From contig JBBPTG010000024.1 in assembly GCA_038093975.1 (NCBI GenBank), positions 62,001 through 126,000 on the forward strand: a stretch of 64,000 nt of DNA, written 5' to 3'. The notes below the pieces were generated by a model. The model was not told the DNA's origin and made no database searches. It saw only the letters and a list, made by a program, of their open reading frames with translations. Every line of letters begins with the position of its first letter. Position 1 is the stretch's first letter. This stretch comes from Chalciporus piperatus. Lineage: Eukaryota; Basidiomycota; Agaricomycetes; Boletales; Boletaceae. Positions 25,576 through 37,030 of this stretch are shown here, piece after piece. A program made the position numbers and the translations under genes.

Positions 25576-25906
25576 TTGAGGAGCGAGCTTGAACGGGAGC
25601 GTGGTGAGGCACCGTTAGATAGACTTAATGATAGGCGGTTTGGAGCCAAAAATGTGTATTATCTCGTAGAGGGTGTGTAATCCTCGATCTCATAATGGGG
25701 GTTCAGTCGAATGGGTAAACGACTAAGACTATCACTGAGTGATATATTATGTGTATGCGGGAGGAGACGACGCCTGTTGACGCCAACGGAAAATGGAATT
25801 GAAGGAGAGAGGGACTGCAACGAGAGAGATGTACCATCCACGAAGCGATGAAGTGTCATTTTCCAACATGAGACAGGAATCAGAAATATGTCCGAACGCA
25901 AAGTTA
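25576..25906. other. Intergenic between converging genes
   Basis: 3' flanks of lysyl-tRNA synthetase (+) and the P450 (-). No gene is seen. Confidence 0.5.
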
Positions 25907-27957
25907 TCAATTTTGAAGTAGTGCCTCGGCCCGGGCAGATCTCGGGATGATCTGGTAGTCGAATGGTTTGGGGTGACTATCAAGCAGAAACTCCGGCGTT
26001 TAGTGACATGCATAACGTGATCGAATACTGCAAGGTTTCACTCACGATACTGTACCGGAGGTGACGTCGTGTTCTGGGATGACTTCGACGCCGTTGACGA
26101 CTTTCCTCGATACCTTCAGGGTAGCGAGTGACATGGCGACCGAGATGAAGATGTTTGATTCGGCGAGGTGAAGACCTGAAAGGTGTGCGCATCGATCAGC
26201 AAAAACGAGCATGGAGATCGACGAGCTCATAATAGCAGCGACTCACCTGGGCAAACCCTAGTACGATGCAACGCGAAAGAAGCATCATTAGCAAAAGCCA
26301 TGTTTTGGACAATCGCGTGGGGTGCACCTACCTCCGTCCATAGCCGAAACATGCGATCTGAGGATCAGGTTGGGGGTTAGGCCCAAGGTACCGCTCAGGT
26401 CGGAATACATGTGGATCGGGATACACATTCTCGTCATGGAGAATTGCCCTGTGCAAAGCGTCGGAGGTTGAGGAACTCGAATGACGATAGAGGATCAGGG
26501 ACACACTTACCAGGCGTTTCCGATTATGTATGACCCCTTGGGGATGAGGTACCCATTGTAATACATATCTTCAGTTGCAACGTGAGGCACGCCGAGCGGT
26601 GCGACAAGGTGCCAACGAAGGACCTCTTTGCAGACCGCGTTTACGTATGGAAGTGAATCGCGGTCTTCAAAAGATGGAAGCCTGTCGGTGCCAACCACAG
26701 CGTCGAGCTCTGCCCACGCCTTCTCTTGTACTTCTGGGTAAATGACCAATGCGAGGAAGAACGAATATAGGGATGAGACGACCTGCATGCGATTCGTGGT
26801 CGGCACTTTTTCTGGGAGGTATATCACTCACCGTGTCAGCACCACCCAGATATGCGCTGAATGCAGTCCACATGATGATGTCTTCTTCCTGTGGATTCAC
26901 ACCATCGCCAAGCAGCTTGGTTGTAAACGAAGGGATCGCTGTCCCAGCCGCCTTGGATTCCATGAGACACACATTTCTTGGCCCTAAGAACCCATACACT
27001 GCGTACCATTTGCTCCGTGACGTATTGATGAGGCTTTTGTAAAGTTTCCAATACAAGTGCCTTGTATCTTTTTGCATCTCGCAGGAAACCTGCTCCCGGG
27101 AACCATTCTGGTAGATAACGTACTGCAAACCGATTCAGCACACTTCCACGGAACAGTCAAATTAGATCTATCCTTACAAACAGGTACAAGGTCGACCATA
27201 TACGCGCCAGGTGCCGTCACCATTGAGAGGTTCTCCATTGCCTTGTCAGCCAACTCGACGAGCGGATCGCCAGTGCCTTTGACTGGGTATCCGTAGATCA
27301 CCTTCAGGATGATACCACCAGCGGTTCTACGACCATGAATGGATATGAAGAGCGACACTTGTCCTTGGGGTAAAAGTTTGCTCACGTTCGGATATGCGCA
27401 AGCAGCTCCTCAGGCTGTTTTGCCACATTGCGTACAAACCGCCTTGTTTCCCCATCTACAATCGGATGGAATGTCGCAGTTGTACCCCTGCTCCCAAATA
27501 GGCGCGAGAAGTGCTTGCGGTAGGCACGGAACCGCTCGTTGTACATGACGAAAAGGAATCCGTACTTCCACCCGACGAGTTCGCATGCCATTATCATGTG
27601 GGGTCGGTCGGAGGATTTTGCGCTTTGTTTCTCGAGGATTTCGGAAACGACCTTGTACGAGTTGAGAATGACGTATCGAGTGCCTAGGACACTTATTGAC
27701 GAAATTTCCCCTGAGTGCAATATCATGTCCATGAATCTACGGCTGGACTATGGAGAATACTGACCGTATTTCCTTCCCAAAGCCGCAAACGCCAGCCAAG
27801 TTTGCTCTGCAGGGACATCGAGGAGGTTACCGATTAACGGCCACCCAGAGGGTCCAGGAGGTAGAGGACCGGCCTTCCTTGAATCAAGCAGCTTCTTGAT
27901 AGTATAGAGCCCTGCTCCGAAGAGACAGACGTCCAAAACCGAGATTACCTGGGCCAT
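25907..27957 (-). CDS. Cytochrome P450 monooxygenase
   Basis: A membrane-bound haem monooxygenase. The N-terminal anchor (VISVLDVCLFGAGLYTI) is followed by the proline hinge GPLPPGPSGWPLIGNLLDVP. The I-helix oxygen-binding region reads AYLGGADTV. The ExxR of helix K is in CKEVLRWH, and the PERF-type motif is FRPERYLG. The haem loop reads FGYGR-RVCPG only after two introns are removed, because the haem-ligand cysteine sits in an 11-nt exon at 26247-26257. The end is PRSARAEALLQN. The overall style (LPPGPxGWPLIGN) is that of the expanded basidiomycete P450s often named O-methylsterigmatocystin oxidoreductase by similarity; the true substrate is unknown. It is closely similar to the P450 at 58319-60349 and to the adjacent pseudogene. 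Confidence 0.9.
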
Positions 27958-28019
27958 GGATGAAGAAGCAGAGGGATGAGATGGGAAATCGCTAAATGCT
28001 GGACGAGTTAAATATCTTG

Positions 28020-28636
28020 TTAGGCAGTCTGTTGGGACGAAAACACCGAATCCAGCGGTGCCCTAAGACTCCCATAAGGGATAACATACCACGCCGCGGA
28101 TGCACTGGCACTGGAACCTCGACCATATGGGTTCTGATGACTGCCTGGGAAATTTGCAGGACGTACCGAACAGACCCTTACGGGACGGAATGAATGGGGC
28201 TCCGGATACGTAGTCTCGTCGTGGAGGATCCACCTTTCACACACATGCCGTCATCAAGAGTCGTCTCCTGGACGACTTCAAGTTGGCGCTCTGTTTCTCG
28301 AGAAGTTCGGATATTGCATTGTTCGAGTTGAGAAAGACATAGCATAGCAACTTGAGTGACCAGGATGCTTATAGACGAAATGACCCCTGATAACAAGCTC
28401 GTGGCGGTTCCTCCTTTACAGCCTAGAACACTGACCGTATTTTTTCCCCCAGGCTGCGAAGTCGAGCCAGGTTTTCTCAGAAGAGATCTCGAAAAGATTA
28501 CGGATGATCGGCCATCTAGCAGGTCCAGGTGCTTCGGAAGAGCCTCCGACCTGAGGGGTGGCGGTCTTCGCATCGAGTAGTAGCCTCTAGGTACAGCCCC
28601 CTCCAAAGAGACAAACGTCCAAGAGTGCTGCGTCAT
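28020..28636 (-). pseudogene. Cytochrome P450 pseudogene, middle deleted
   Basis: Read on the minus strand, this matches the 5' exon of the neighbouring P450: the region after LDVCLFGG, a degraded proline hinge, then the equivalent of the GRKYGQ exon end. A fragment of the second exon (VISSISILVTQ) follows. The sequence then jumps to the late exon, where WILHDETTYPEPHSFRP corresponds to the AILHDENVYPDPHVFRP of the intact gene. The frame shifts several times and everything between about residues 100 and 400, as well as the haem loop, is missing. It is a decayed tandem duplicate. Limits are approximate. Confidence 0.75.
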
Positions 28637-29056
28637 TGGTTATGGAGAGGAAGAAGGGAGGAGTCTAAGAAACGCTGTCTCTATTATACTGAGGCTGAGT
28701 TTGCGCACTCGGCTAGTAGGCTGGACCTGATGAGGTGCCAGCACAACTTACACCCGAACATTCCTTGGCGTCAACGGTCAAGGTCAGGGTCATGATGCAC
28801 AATGGCTGGTCAAAGCCATCAGGCCTCAGATCCCTTTACGGCGGTTTGCGCGCCTACTTATACTTATCTGATCACAGATCAACTTGGGGTAAAAGCGACA
28901 ATTTTCGTTGGTTCCACCGCTAACAATGTGTGATGGATCTACGGGTAAGTCTTCATCTGGCTCAAACCAATTTCCACCACCGGGAGATGGAGACATGGTT
29001 TCTACTACATCTCCTGTCGGAAGACACGATCTCTCTTTGGCGTGCGTATCCCTATC

Positions 29057-30770
29057 ATGAAGGAAAGGATGTGTACTCACACCTTGTTATTCCAACCCAG
29101 ACAATCTACTGCACCTCAGGATCCCCCTGCCATTGAAGCCCGCTCTGAGCATAGGCAGACTATTCCGTCGTATCTACACCAGATCAGTCATTCTGAGGAT
29201 GACGACCCCTTCTCCCGTCCACGCAGACACCAGATTACCCCAAGCATTTCGGTTTCACGCCAACAACTGATAGAGGCCTGTGTCGATTATGTCTTCAACT
29301 CCCTTCCTACTCACCTTCTCCGCATCGCTGACATGAAAATCGTCACACGGAACGAGATATGGGATTCCGAGAGGTCGCGGATAGAAGGCATTTCCGATGA
29401 AGAACTGAGCGATTTGAGGTATGAGTACTCGAAATCGCTCGGATGGCACTGGGTCGGCTTTCTTGAGAAAAACTGGTACGAGGTTAGACGATGCCGAGCT
29501 CTGTCGAGAAAATTTCTGACGCCCTCGAAAGGAATGCGCCAAGGATATGTTCAAGTTTGCGATATTCTCGCACAGATGGGGTGAACGCGAGCCCCAGTTT
29601 CAAGGGATGTCTACGCAGACGCACCCGAGACCTGTCCCAAGCGGACCAGGATACGAGAAACTGCTCAATCTTTGTGAAAAAGCTCGAAGAGACTCTAATT
29701 GTCAGTATGTCTGGTCGGACACTTGCTGCATCAACAAGGAGAGCAGCTCAGAACTGGAGGAAGCGATTCGCTCCATGTTCCGGTGGTACAGACTCGCACA
29801 CGTCTGTATTGTCCATCTGGCACAGTCTTTGACTGTCGACGATTTTGACCTCGACCCGTGGTTCACGAGAGGCTGGACTCTGCAGGAACTTTTGGCACCG
29901 AACAAAACGAGGTTTTATGGGAGAGATTGGAATCCTATTTGCCCCGAAGCCTCCGACAATGGTGATAAAGACAACGAGGTCATCATGAGGGCCATCACCA
30001 GAGTAACGGGGATCCCAGAAATGTATCTCCAGAAATTCCAACCTTCATGTGACCTCGTGGCAGACATTATGAAATGGGCATCAAAGCGCAAGACGACACG
30101 CATGGAAGACATCGCTTACTCCCTTCTCGGTCTCTTCAACATCAGCATACCCATCGCTTACGGCGAGGGACATCGAGCGTTCTATCGTTTGATGATCGCT
30201 CTCGCAAACGAATGCGTCACACCTGCGTTCTTCGCCTGGGCTGGACGACCTTCCCAGTTCTCCGACGCCTTACCCTCGTCCCCATCATGTTACTCTAGAA
30301 TCACCACCGATCTCGTCAACCGGGGAGGCACTGGCGACCCCTCATACGAAGTCACCAAGCTCGGGGTGGCGGTCAAACTCGTCATGTTTCCGGCCCATCG
30401 TAAACTGAAACTAGAAGGTGGATTCCATGTCGGAACGATGTGGTATTTCGACGACCACGTACCCCTGGAATCGTTCACGGTCAGCGGTGGTACAGCGGCC
30501 GTGCTTCCGTTCAACGAATCCGTCGAAGAGGATGATGCGCTCGATTATAGAATCGGAATCGTCAACGTTGCATACCCCGACTCACCACTGGCGGACAGTC
30601 CTGGAGAATCGGGTGAGATAGTACATGGAAAACAGTACTTTGGTTTCTTGCTGTCGAGAGCAAAGTGGGGATGGCGGAAACTTAGCACGGATTTCGTTAT
30701 CTCCTTGAATTGCTACGGGGATGTGACGAAGCAGGCAGAGACGGTACTTGTTTTGCATGATGCCTATTAA
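29057..30770 (+). CDS. HET-domain protein (heterokaryon-incompatibility type)
   Basis: HET proteins act in fungal self/non-self recognition and cell death. The core reads FKFAIFSHRWGEREP, then VWSDTCCINKESSSELEEAI, MFRWYRLAHVCIVHL and WFTRGWTLQELLAPNKTRFY, which are the conserved HET blocks in order, followed by EDIAYSLLGLFNISIPIAYG. The N-terminal about 140 residues are helical and family-like (THLLRIADMKIVTRNEIWD). Two overlapping frames are joined by a 61-nt intron, GTTAGA..CCAAG at about 29483-29543, giving NWYE-DMFKF. The start is uncertain: ATG at 29057 or 29069, with a GTAAGT donor near 28944 hinting at an upstream exon. A C-terminal region of about 200 residues is beta-rich and of unknown role. 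Confidence 0.85.
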
Positions 30771-31437
30771 GTACTAGCAAAAGCCCGTACCTTTGCAATC
30801 TCCATAGTCAAACCCAAGAGTCAGGATGTCATATTATAGATTCTGCTAGGACTTATTCTTGACCTTGTTCATGGAAGCACGAAGCGAATGAAGTCCTAAT
30901 GATCGCATCTATTGAAGTTCGTCAACTATACTACATTCTCCACTTCCCAGAGTGTAATAAAACAAAACACACATTCAACTGGGCACGCAGTGGAGATCGC
31001 GAAAAAAGAGAACACAAAACGAAACGAAAAAAAATAAAATCAAACGATGTACGTACAAACAAATGAAGCATACACCCTCTGTGAATGCGCGCTTCCATAA
31101 TGTTAACTAGATATCCAAACAAACACAACGAAAAATGTCACTCCGTCCTTCGTGATAACGTATCGGTGTCGGTGGGGAGGAACCGTTCGGGTCCTACGAC
31201 GAGGTTCCTCCGTTTAGTCGTCCAAGGTATTGTAATTATAAGACTCTTCGGAGTGGAGAGTGGAGAGATAGAAATGAGGATGGGGATCAGAATTGCACGG
31301 AGAAACCGTGCTGAGGAGACGGGAGGTATCGCAGGAGTGTAGGTGGTACGGCGGCGGCGGCAGCGTTGGCATTGTCGTTGCTCCGTGTTATCTGAAAAAG
31401 AGAAAAGAGAAAAAGAAAGAGGATGTAGGATGATGGT
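30771..31437. other. Intergenic between converging genes
   Basis: 3' flanks of the HET gene (+) and aminopeptidase P (-), with A-rich patches at about 30990-31045 and 31390-31420. No gene is seen. Confidence 0.5.
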
Positions 31438-34400
31438 CTAGTCCCAATCAATCGTTATACCACCAGGTCCAGCGCCAGCAAGCCCAATTCCTCTCTCTGC
31501 TTCACGTTTGAGCCACTTGAAAGCACGTTTGTCGTCTTTGATATAAGGTTCCAGCCGCTCCAGACACTTCTTGTTATGGTCCTAAAGTTACGCATCCCCA
31601 AGTCAGCATTCTCCCCGGATAGGTATAATGACGGTGAACGTACCTTAAGCCACTGTTTTTCCTCTTTGGTAAGCATGTTCTCTTTCACCATCCGAGTTTG
31701 GATAGGAACGCAGGTCAGCCGCTCGAAACCGAGCCAGATATCGCCGTTGAACTCGCCCTTGGTCTAAATCACAGCGTTTTCCATCAGGAAGCTATTGGAG
31801 CAGTGAAACAGAAGCCTGACACACCTTCACGCGCCGAACACCCAGAGCGGACTCGATGCGCATACCCCATCTGCCCTCAAGGTCTATAGGGAATCCCGTC
31901 AGGAAATCGGCCTTAAGTAATCAGTTCAACGCAAAGCTCACAGAACCCAGGTTCATTGGTGATAACGTGACCCGGAACCAGGGGAACGCTGCTCGAGAAG
32001 CCGTGAGGCCCTTCATGAACGTTCAAGAACGAGCCAAAACCATGACCCGTTCCGTGCTGCGCGGATACAATTAAATCAAATACCTCAGAGGAAACAAAAA
32101 CATACGAGGTAATTGAGACCGTCTTTCCACAGAGCACGACGAGCGAGTACATCCAATTGCATACCTGTCGTCCCTTCAGGGAACACGGCACTATCGATGG
32201 CGATCTGGGGTAAAAGATAAGTTGACGCGCGGAGTGCTAATTGATGAGCTCCATTGACGTACATGACCTTGCAGCACGCGCGTGTAAGCTTCACATTGGT
32301 CCTGTGACGGACGACCGAAATGGACAGTACGAGTCGTGTCACACGTGCCATCTCGGTACTGTCCACCTGAGTCACTGAGGTGATAGATGGTTCATCAGCG
32401 TCGGAGATATCATCAGAAGACTCGGGAGAGAAGCATACTTCAAATAGGGTGTGTCTCGATCAATCATCCGCGCATTTGATTTGGTGGGCGAATAGTGGGG
32501 CAAGGCTGTATGTGCACGAAAATTCAGAACGAAATGAAAACAGCGCGCAGGATGTTCCCTTACCCGCGTTGGAACCACTGGCCGATATATTCTCGTAGGC
32601 TAGACCCCAGTAGTGCTTGTTCTGCCTCCTATACTCCGTGAGACGCCACGCAGCTTCGTATTCTGTGATATCGTAGCCTTGGTGTATCTTGTGCTCCAGC
32701 CAGGCAAGCCATTTAACCTGTTGTAGGATGACGTGAGAATAGTGAGACGAACATGGCAAGAACAGGACCCACGTAGGCAGCTCCATCACGTAGATACGCA
32801 CGCCGCAGGCCCTCAAGCTCCACTTCATTCTTGACGGCTTTCATGTTGTCGATGTAGGGGGTGGGGATCACAGTGTAACGGAAGTGCGTCAGCATGAGCG
32901 AGATTGCATAGGAAGTCTCGGGGCAAATGAGGAGTTTGCCCTCGCCCCATTCCCTTCGTCGGAGGAATGCCCAAATATCATTGTACTCCCTTCTCTCCAC
33001 CTTGAGAGCGCGTATGTAATCTTCGGTGTCATCCGTGAGCTTAGCTGCATCGAGGAAAAGGATGATCTTGTCAAAAGAAATGAAGAGGTAAGAGTAAAAC
33101 AGCGGGTTGAAAGGGATGTCCGATCCACGCAAATTCAATAAGTACGCTGTCGGAACGATGTCAGCAAAATTCAGCCTTGGAGTAGTACTACGTACCGATA
33201 TTAGATAAGGAAGTGACAAGAGTCCCAACGTGCATCTGCGCCGCGGTGGGCGGGGACTTTGAGTATGAGGGCACAGCTGGCGGCTGTGCTCGAATCCATT
33301 GTCGGACCTCGGCAATCTTGGAGGATGCTTCCCGGCCCGTGAAGTCGATGGATTGAATGAAAATAGGCTCCTTGGAACGCATAGGCTTGTCCTTCCAACA
33401 TAGGTCGATGAAGTTCTGAGGAGGGAAAATCAACTTGCAGCCTTTCGTGCTGAGCTTAGTCGTCAGTTGCGTGGCTTTCTCGTGTGAAAGCATTCGGGCA
33501 TCAATCCCTATCTTTGCATCTTTGGCACGATCCTTCGGGTTATATTCAGAACCCCCGCCATGAACCATTTTCACGCCACGTACCACCAGCCATTCGGTCC
33601 AGTCCTTCGGGGCATCTACAGCGCCAGCTGGGATGAGATGCCAGTTGGAGTCCAACTCCTCGCGTGCTTGAAGCCAATAACGGGAGTCGGTGATGAGGTA
33701 GGCCGCTGTCTTAGAGACAACAGCTTGGCCTGCACTCCCAGTGAATCTGTGTACACGTAAGACGGCGAAGAAATCAGGAGATCAGCAATGTACTCACCCA
33801 GAAATCCATTCTCTGCGTTTCTCACTTGGGGCGACGTATTCGGACTGGTGGGCATCTTCGCTAGGCATGACGCTGGTCGCAGGGATTGAGTGAGGCGGAA
33901 GGTCGACCGACTGCATTACTTACTAATAGTCGAGCCCATCCTTCGTCATAAGCTTTCGAATCTGTTCCAACCTGTCGGTGGTATCCACCCGCTCCTTGAT
34001 CGACTCTACGTCGTTTATCTTGCGTTCCAAGGCGGATCCGACGAGGGTACTTGAGGAATCGGTGGAGTAAAAGGCAGGCCGCTTGCTGCTACTTGTTGAC
34101 CTCGACGATGTACGAGTGGGCGAATTATATTGTGGCGGCGGCGCCCTGTCGGAACCTATGGAAGGGCTCCTGTCCAGAAGCTCTCGTTCCCCCTCTCTTG
34201 CCTTGCCAATCCCCCACCCATATCCCCATTTCCCAGATCCCTTCGAATCAGATCTGACCAACGCTGACCTAGTGCTATTCCCGCGAGAGAGCGGGGGCAA
34301 CTTGGTTGGACTTTGATTGTTTGGAATCGCAGGGACATCGTAAGCCTCCGAGTCAGAATCGAATTCAAGTTTCTCCGGATTGGAGAGGGTCCGGTTGGTC

Positions 34401-34633
34401 GAATACGATCCTGAGCGTACTAGTCGCCCAGAATGATGAGAACGGTTGGAATTTTGGCTTTCGGAACGATGTGAACGCTGAGAGCGATTATCGGATTTGT
34501 TCGAGCCGGTCTCTGACTTCTCCGAGTCGGTGCGAATGAGTGGGCTGGCTTCCCTGAATTTTGCCCTATTAGAAGTGAAGGGGAAACACATAGGCGGCGG
34601 CGGCGGTGGAGGAGGCGGTGGAGGCGGGGCCAT
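31438..34633 (-). CDS. Xaa-Pro aminopeptidase (aminopeptidase P, M24B) with long N-terminal extension
   Basis: Releases an N-terminal residue preceding proline; binds two metal ions. The catalytic M24 domain shows the ligands in [20 protein letters not shown] (two Asp), [16 protein letters not shown] (His), NEPGF (Glu) and [10 protein letters not shown] (Glu). Two creatinase-like N-terminal domains are complete, beginning [20 protein letters not shown] then [20 protein letters not shown] and [10 protein letters not shown]. Before them, the same exon carries about 210 extra residues: a run of 12 prolines, MCFPF, and a Ser/Arg/Asn-rich region ([20 protein letters not shown]). Cytosolic eukaryotic aminopeptidase P normally starts close to the TTDRLEQ segment, so the extension is unusual. 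It is in frame and stop-free, but its use as protein is inferred. About a dozen introns. Confidence 0.9.
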
Positions 34634-37030
34634 CTTTGCTGCTTGGGATGATGGTTTGAAGCAAAGAGTCTTACGGACTCGCGAAGGAGGCTGGAATCAC
34701 ACGAGGCCAACAGGACTCGCAACAAGGGTCCAAGTAAATTTGAGGAGGGCCGTGATGTGGGAATTGATGACAAATTACCTGAAATTGGTGAGTCCACTGG
34801 TTTTGCTGCGTCGCCAAACAAAAATGGCTCCGTTGTGCGACCTCGTGTGATCCAAGATCTTGTCGGTCCCCGGGTCAGCTGTAAAAGGCCATTCTGTTTG
34901 GATCCGTGCCAACATCATGACATCGCCGCGATGGAGGAATCGATTTGGGTTCATTGCTCCGCTTGGCCTGCTATTCCCCGGCGGACCATGGTCTCATAAC
35001 TTTTGGACAAGGCACCGAAATAGTTTTGAAATATGTGTACCGCCGATAGATAAATCTCGTGCTTCATACGTGCCCCACGGTGATGATCACGGTGTGCTCT
35101 TAGGGAGTGAACCGGTTATGGGAAAGTTTCATGGGGGGATTTCGTGGAACAGAGTTGAGAACACGAGGCAGCAGTGATGACCCTGAAATGTTGAACTCCA
35201 CTTATGGTGTACGCGCGAAGTTCAGAAGCGGAAGCAGAACCCGAGATGGAAAACACGCGTAATGCAACTGGGAGCCTCTGGGAACTAGCGGCGAAAGTGC
35301 AAGCTTCCTGTACATTGAATCAAATTATAAATACCAGAATGTCGAAAAGACAGGGGGAAACTTAGCCGTTCTGGGAGATTTCATTGCCCATAGACTCGGA
35401 CCGTGAAAGAGAACAGAGCAAGTGTGGGGAACAGGGATGTGCGAATCCGTTCTATGAGGCAAATGCATGGAGTCGACAAGTGCAGGGCTGGTGGATGTAG
35501 GTATCGATTGAGTGTGTGAACATACGGCGCGCACTTCCAAAGGCTATTTCATATATTCTAGATCTGGGTGAATACGTTTTTCAAGGACACGGTGGGGAAT
35601 GTGCACACATACCGACAAGATCAGGACATATTTGAGAAGTAGGGAGCTCATTTCTCCCCCCGGGAATCTGACGCACCAAAGAACTGATGCTCGGCGCACG
35701 TCGAATTTGATCGCTGAGCATCACGACGAAAGGCGCCCTTCGCCCTCTAAAACGCGATGCGTCGCATTCCTTCGGTGTTCGAGAGGGAATTTAAAATTGG
35801 GCGCCTGATGGTTTCTTAAATTCTTCGTACACCTGTTTGGCAGCTTCGAAACGTTGTGGATACTTTTTTGTCGCCCGCCGTGCTGACTTGCTCCTATAGA
35901 AAGGTCGAAGAGGGAGATCAGGTCTTAGCACTACGTGACACTAGGTCCTAGTTCTTGTTAAACATAAGGTGGAGCCGCGGATGTCGATGAAGCATAATGA
36001 TGATATAGTCGGGTATGCGAAGACAAGGTCACGTGCTTTGATTTTTTTTCCTTTGATTACATAATTTGCTACTGAGATAACAGAACCGTAGATCGATCTC
36101 AAAGCTCTCTTTTCTCGGTGCTCCAAGGAGCTTCAAAAGGCTCGTTTTACAAGCTTTGCGCACTTGGACCTGGTAATAATACCTTGCGATATGAGAGCTA
36201 CGAGCTGCACGCATTCTCGGTTCCGTCGCACGAGGTATCGGCCGCCCCTGCCGGGCCAATACTGTCATCTTCATTGTGATCTCGGCGCGCAAAGTATGTA
36301 CATAGCACTTTTCTGACACAGTTCCACCTGAAACACATCCATCAAAACGTGCGAGTTTTCCCGCATGGGGCCCCAGATCGCAACCGCAATGATTTCTTGG
36401 AAACGATTCTGGTCATCATAGCTTCAAGTTCTACATTCCTTCCACGACCCAAAGTGTATTTTGGTCTCGACGAATGCGATGCGAAAGTGGTACGGCCTCG
36501 GTTGATCCAGCCGGGGACAGCAAATGGGCATTGCTCAGTTCCTTTGCTCCGTCTTATCATACTCCAGTGGTTTCTCCGAGTCTTCGGCGCCGTGGCACTC
36601 AAATACGGGATACATATTGGCGGGAACATGCTCTGCGAAACTGATCCTGCGTTCACTGCTTCAAGTTGGATCGTTTGCAACATTGGAATTGGGGGTCAAG
36701 GGTCAATGGAATCTTCGACGCAGCTCGAGGCGAAGCGATTATAATGACTACATAGGTAAGCTGCCGACACTCGTTGGCGAGGATGGGTGGGTGTTACGTG
36801 AAACCCACCCTCTTTCAAATAGTTTGGTCTTTCTTCGATGCAACCATTTCTAGCCATCTTGCTCTTCCGGACTCCAAGGCGCGTCTCAGCCTCCCGTCGC
36901 TCGTTGCTTTTCACGTTCCTTTCTGTACCTGAATCCCCGCTCCGAAAGGTCTGCACGAGAACAGCTGCTTCTCAGAAAGACAAACGATCACGGCTCTGCT
37001 TTGATTTTTCCTCCTACTTCGATTTGAATA
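34634..37030. other. Gene-poor stretch of about 2.4 kb
   Basis: No frame on either strand gives a recognisable protein. Open frames at 36349-36744 (plus) and 36342-36683 (minus) overlap and neither has domain patterning. A TATAAATA at 35326-35333 has no gene attached. The last few hundred bases serve as the promoter of the transporter at 37031, with a CT-rich tract at about 36985-37020. Confidence 0.5.

Noticed and set aside
29042..29584. HET gene as a frameshifted pseudogene
   Set aside because: A standard intron restores the frame exactly at the conserved domain.
36349..36744. 131-residue plus-strand frame in a gene-poor region
   Set aside because: An equally long frame lies opposite it, and neither has splice context, a promoter or recognisable sequence.
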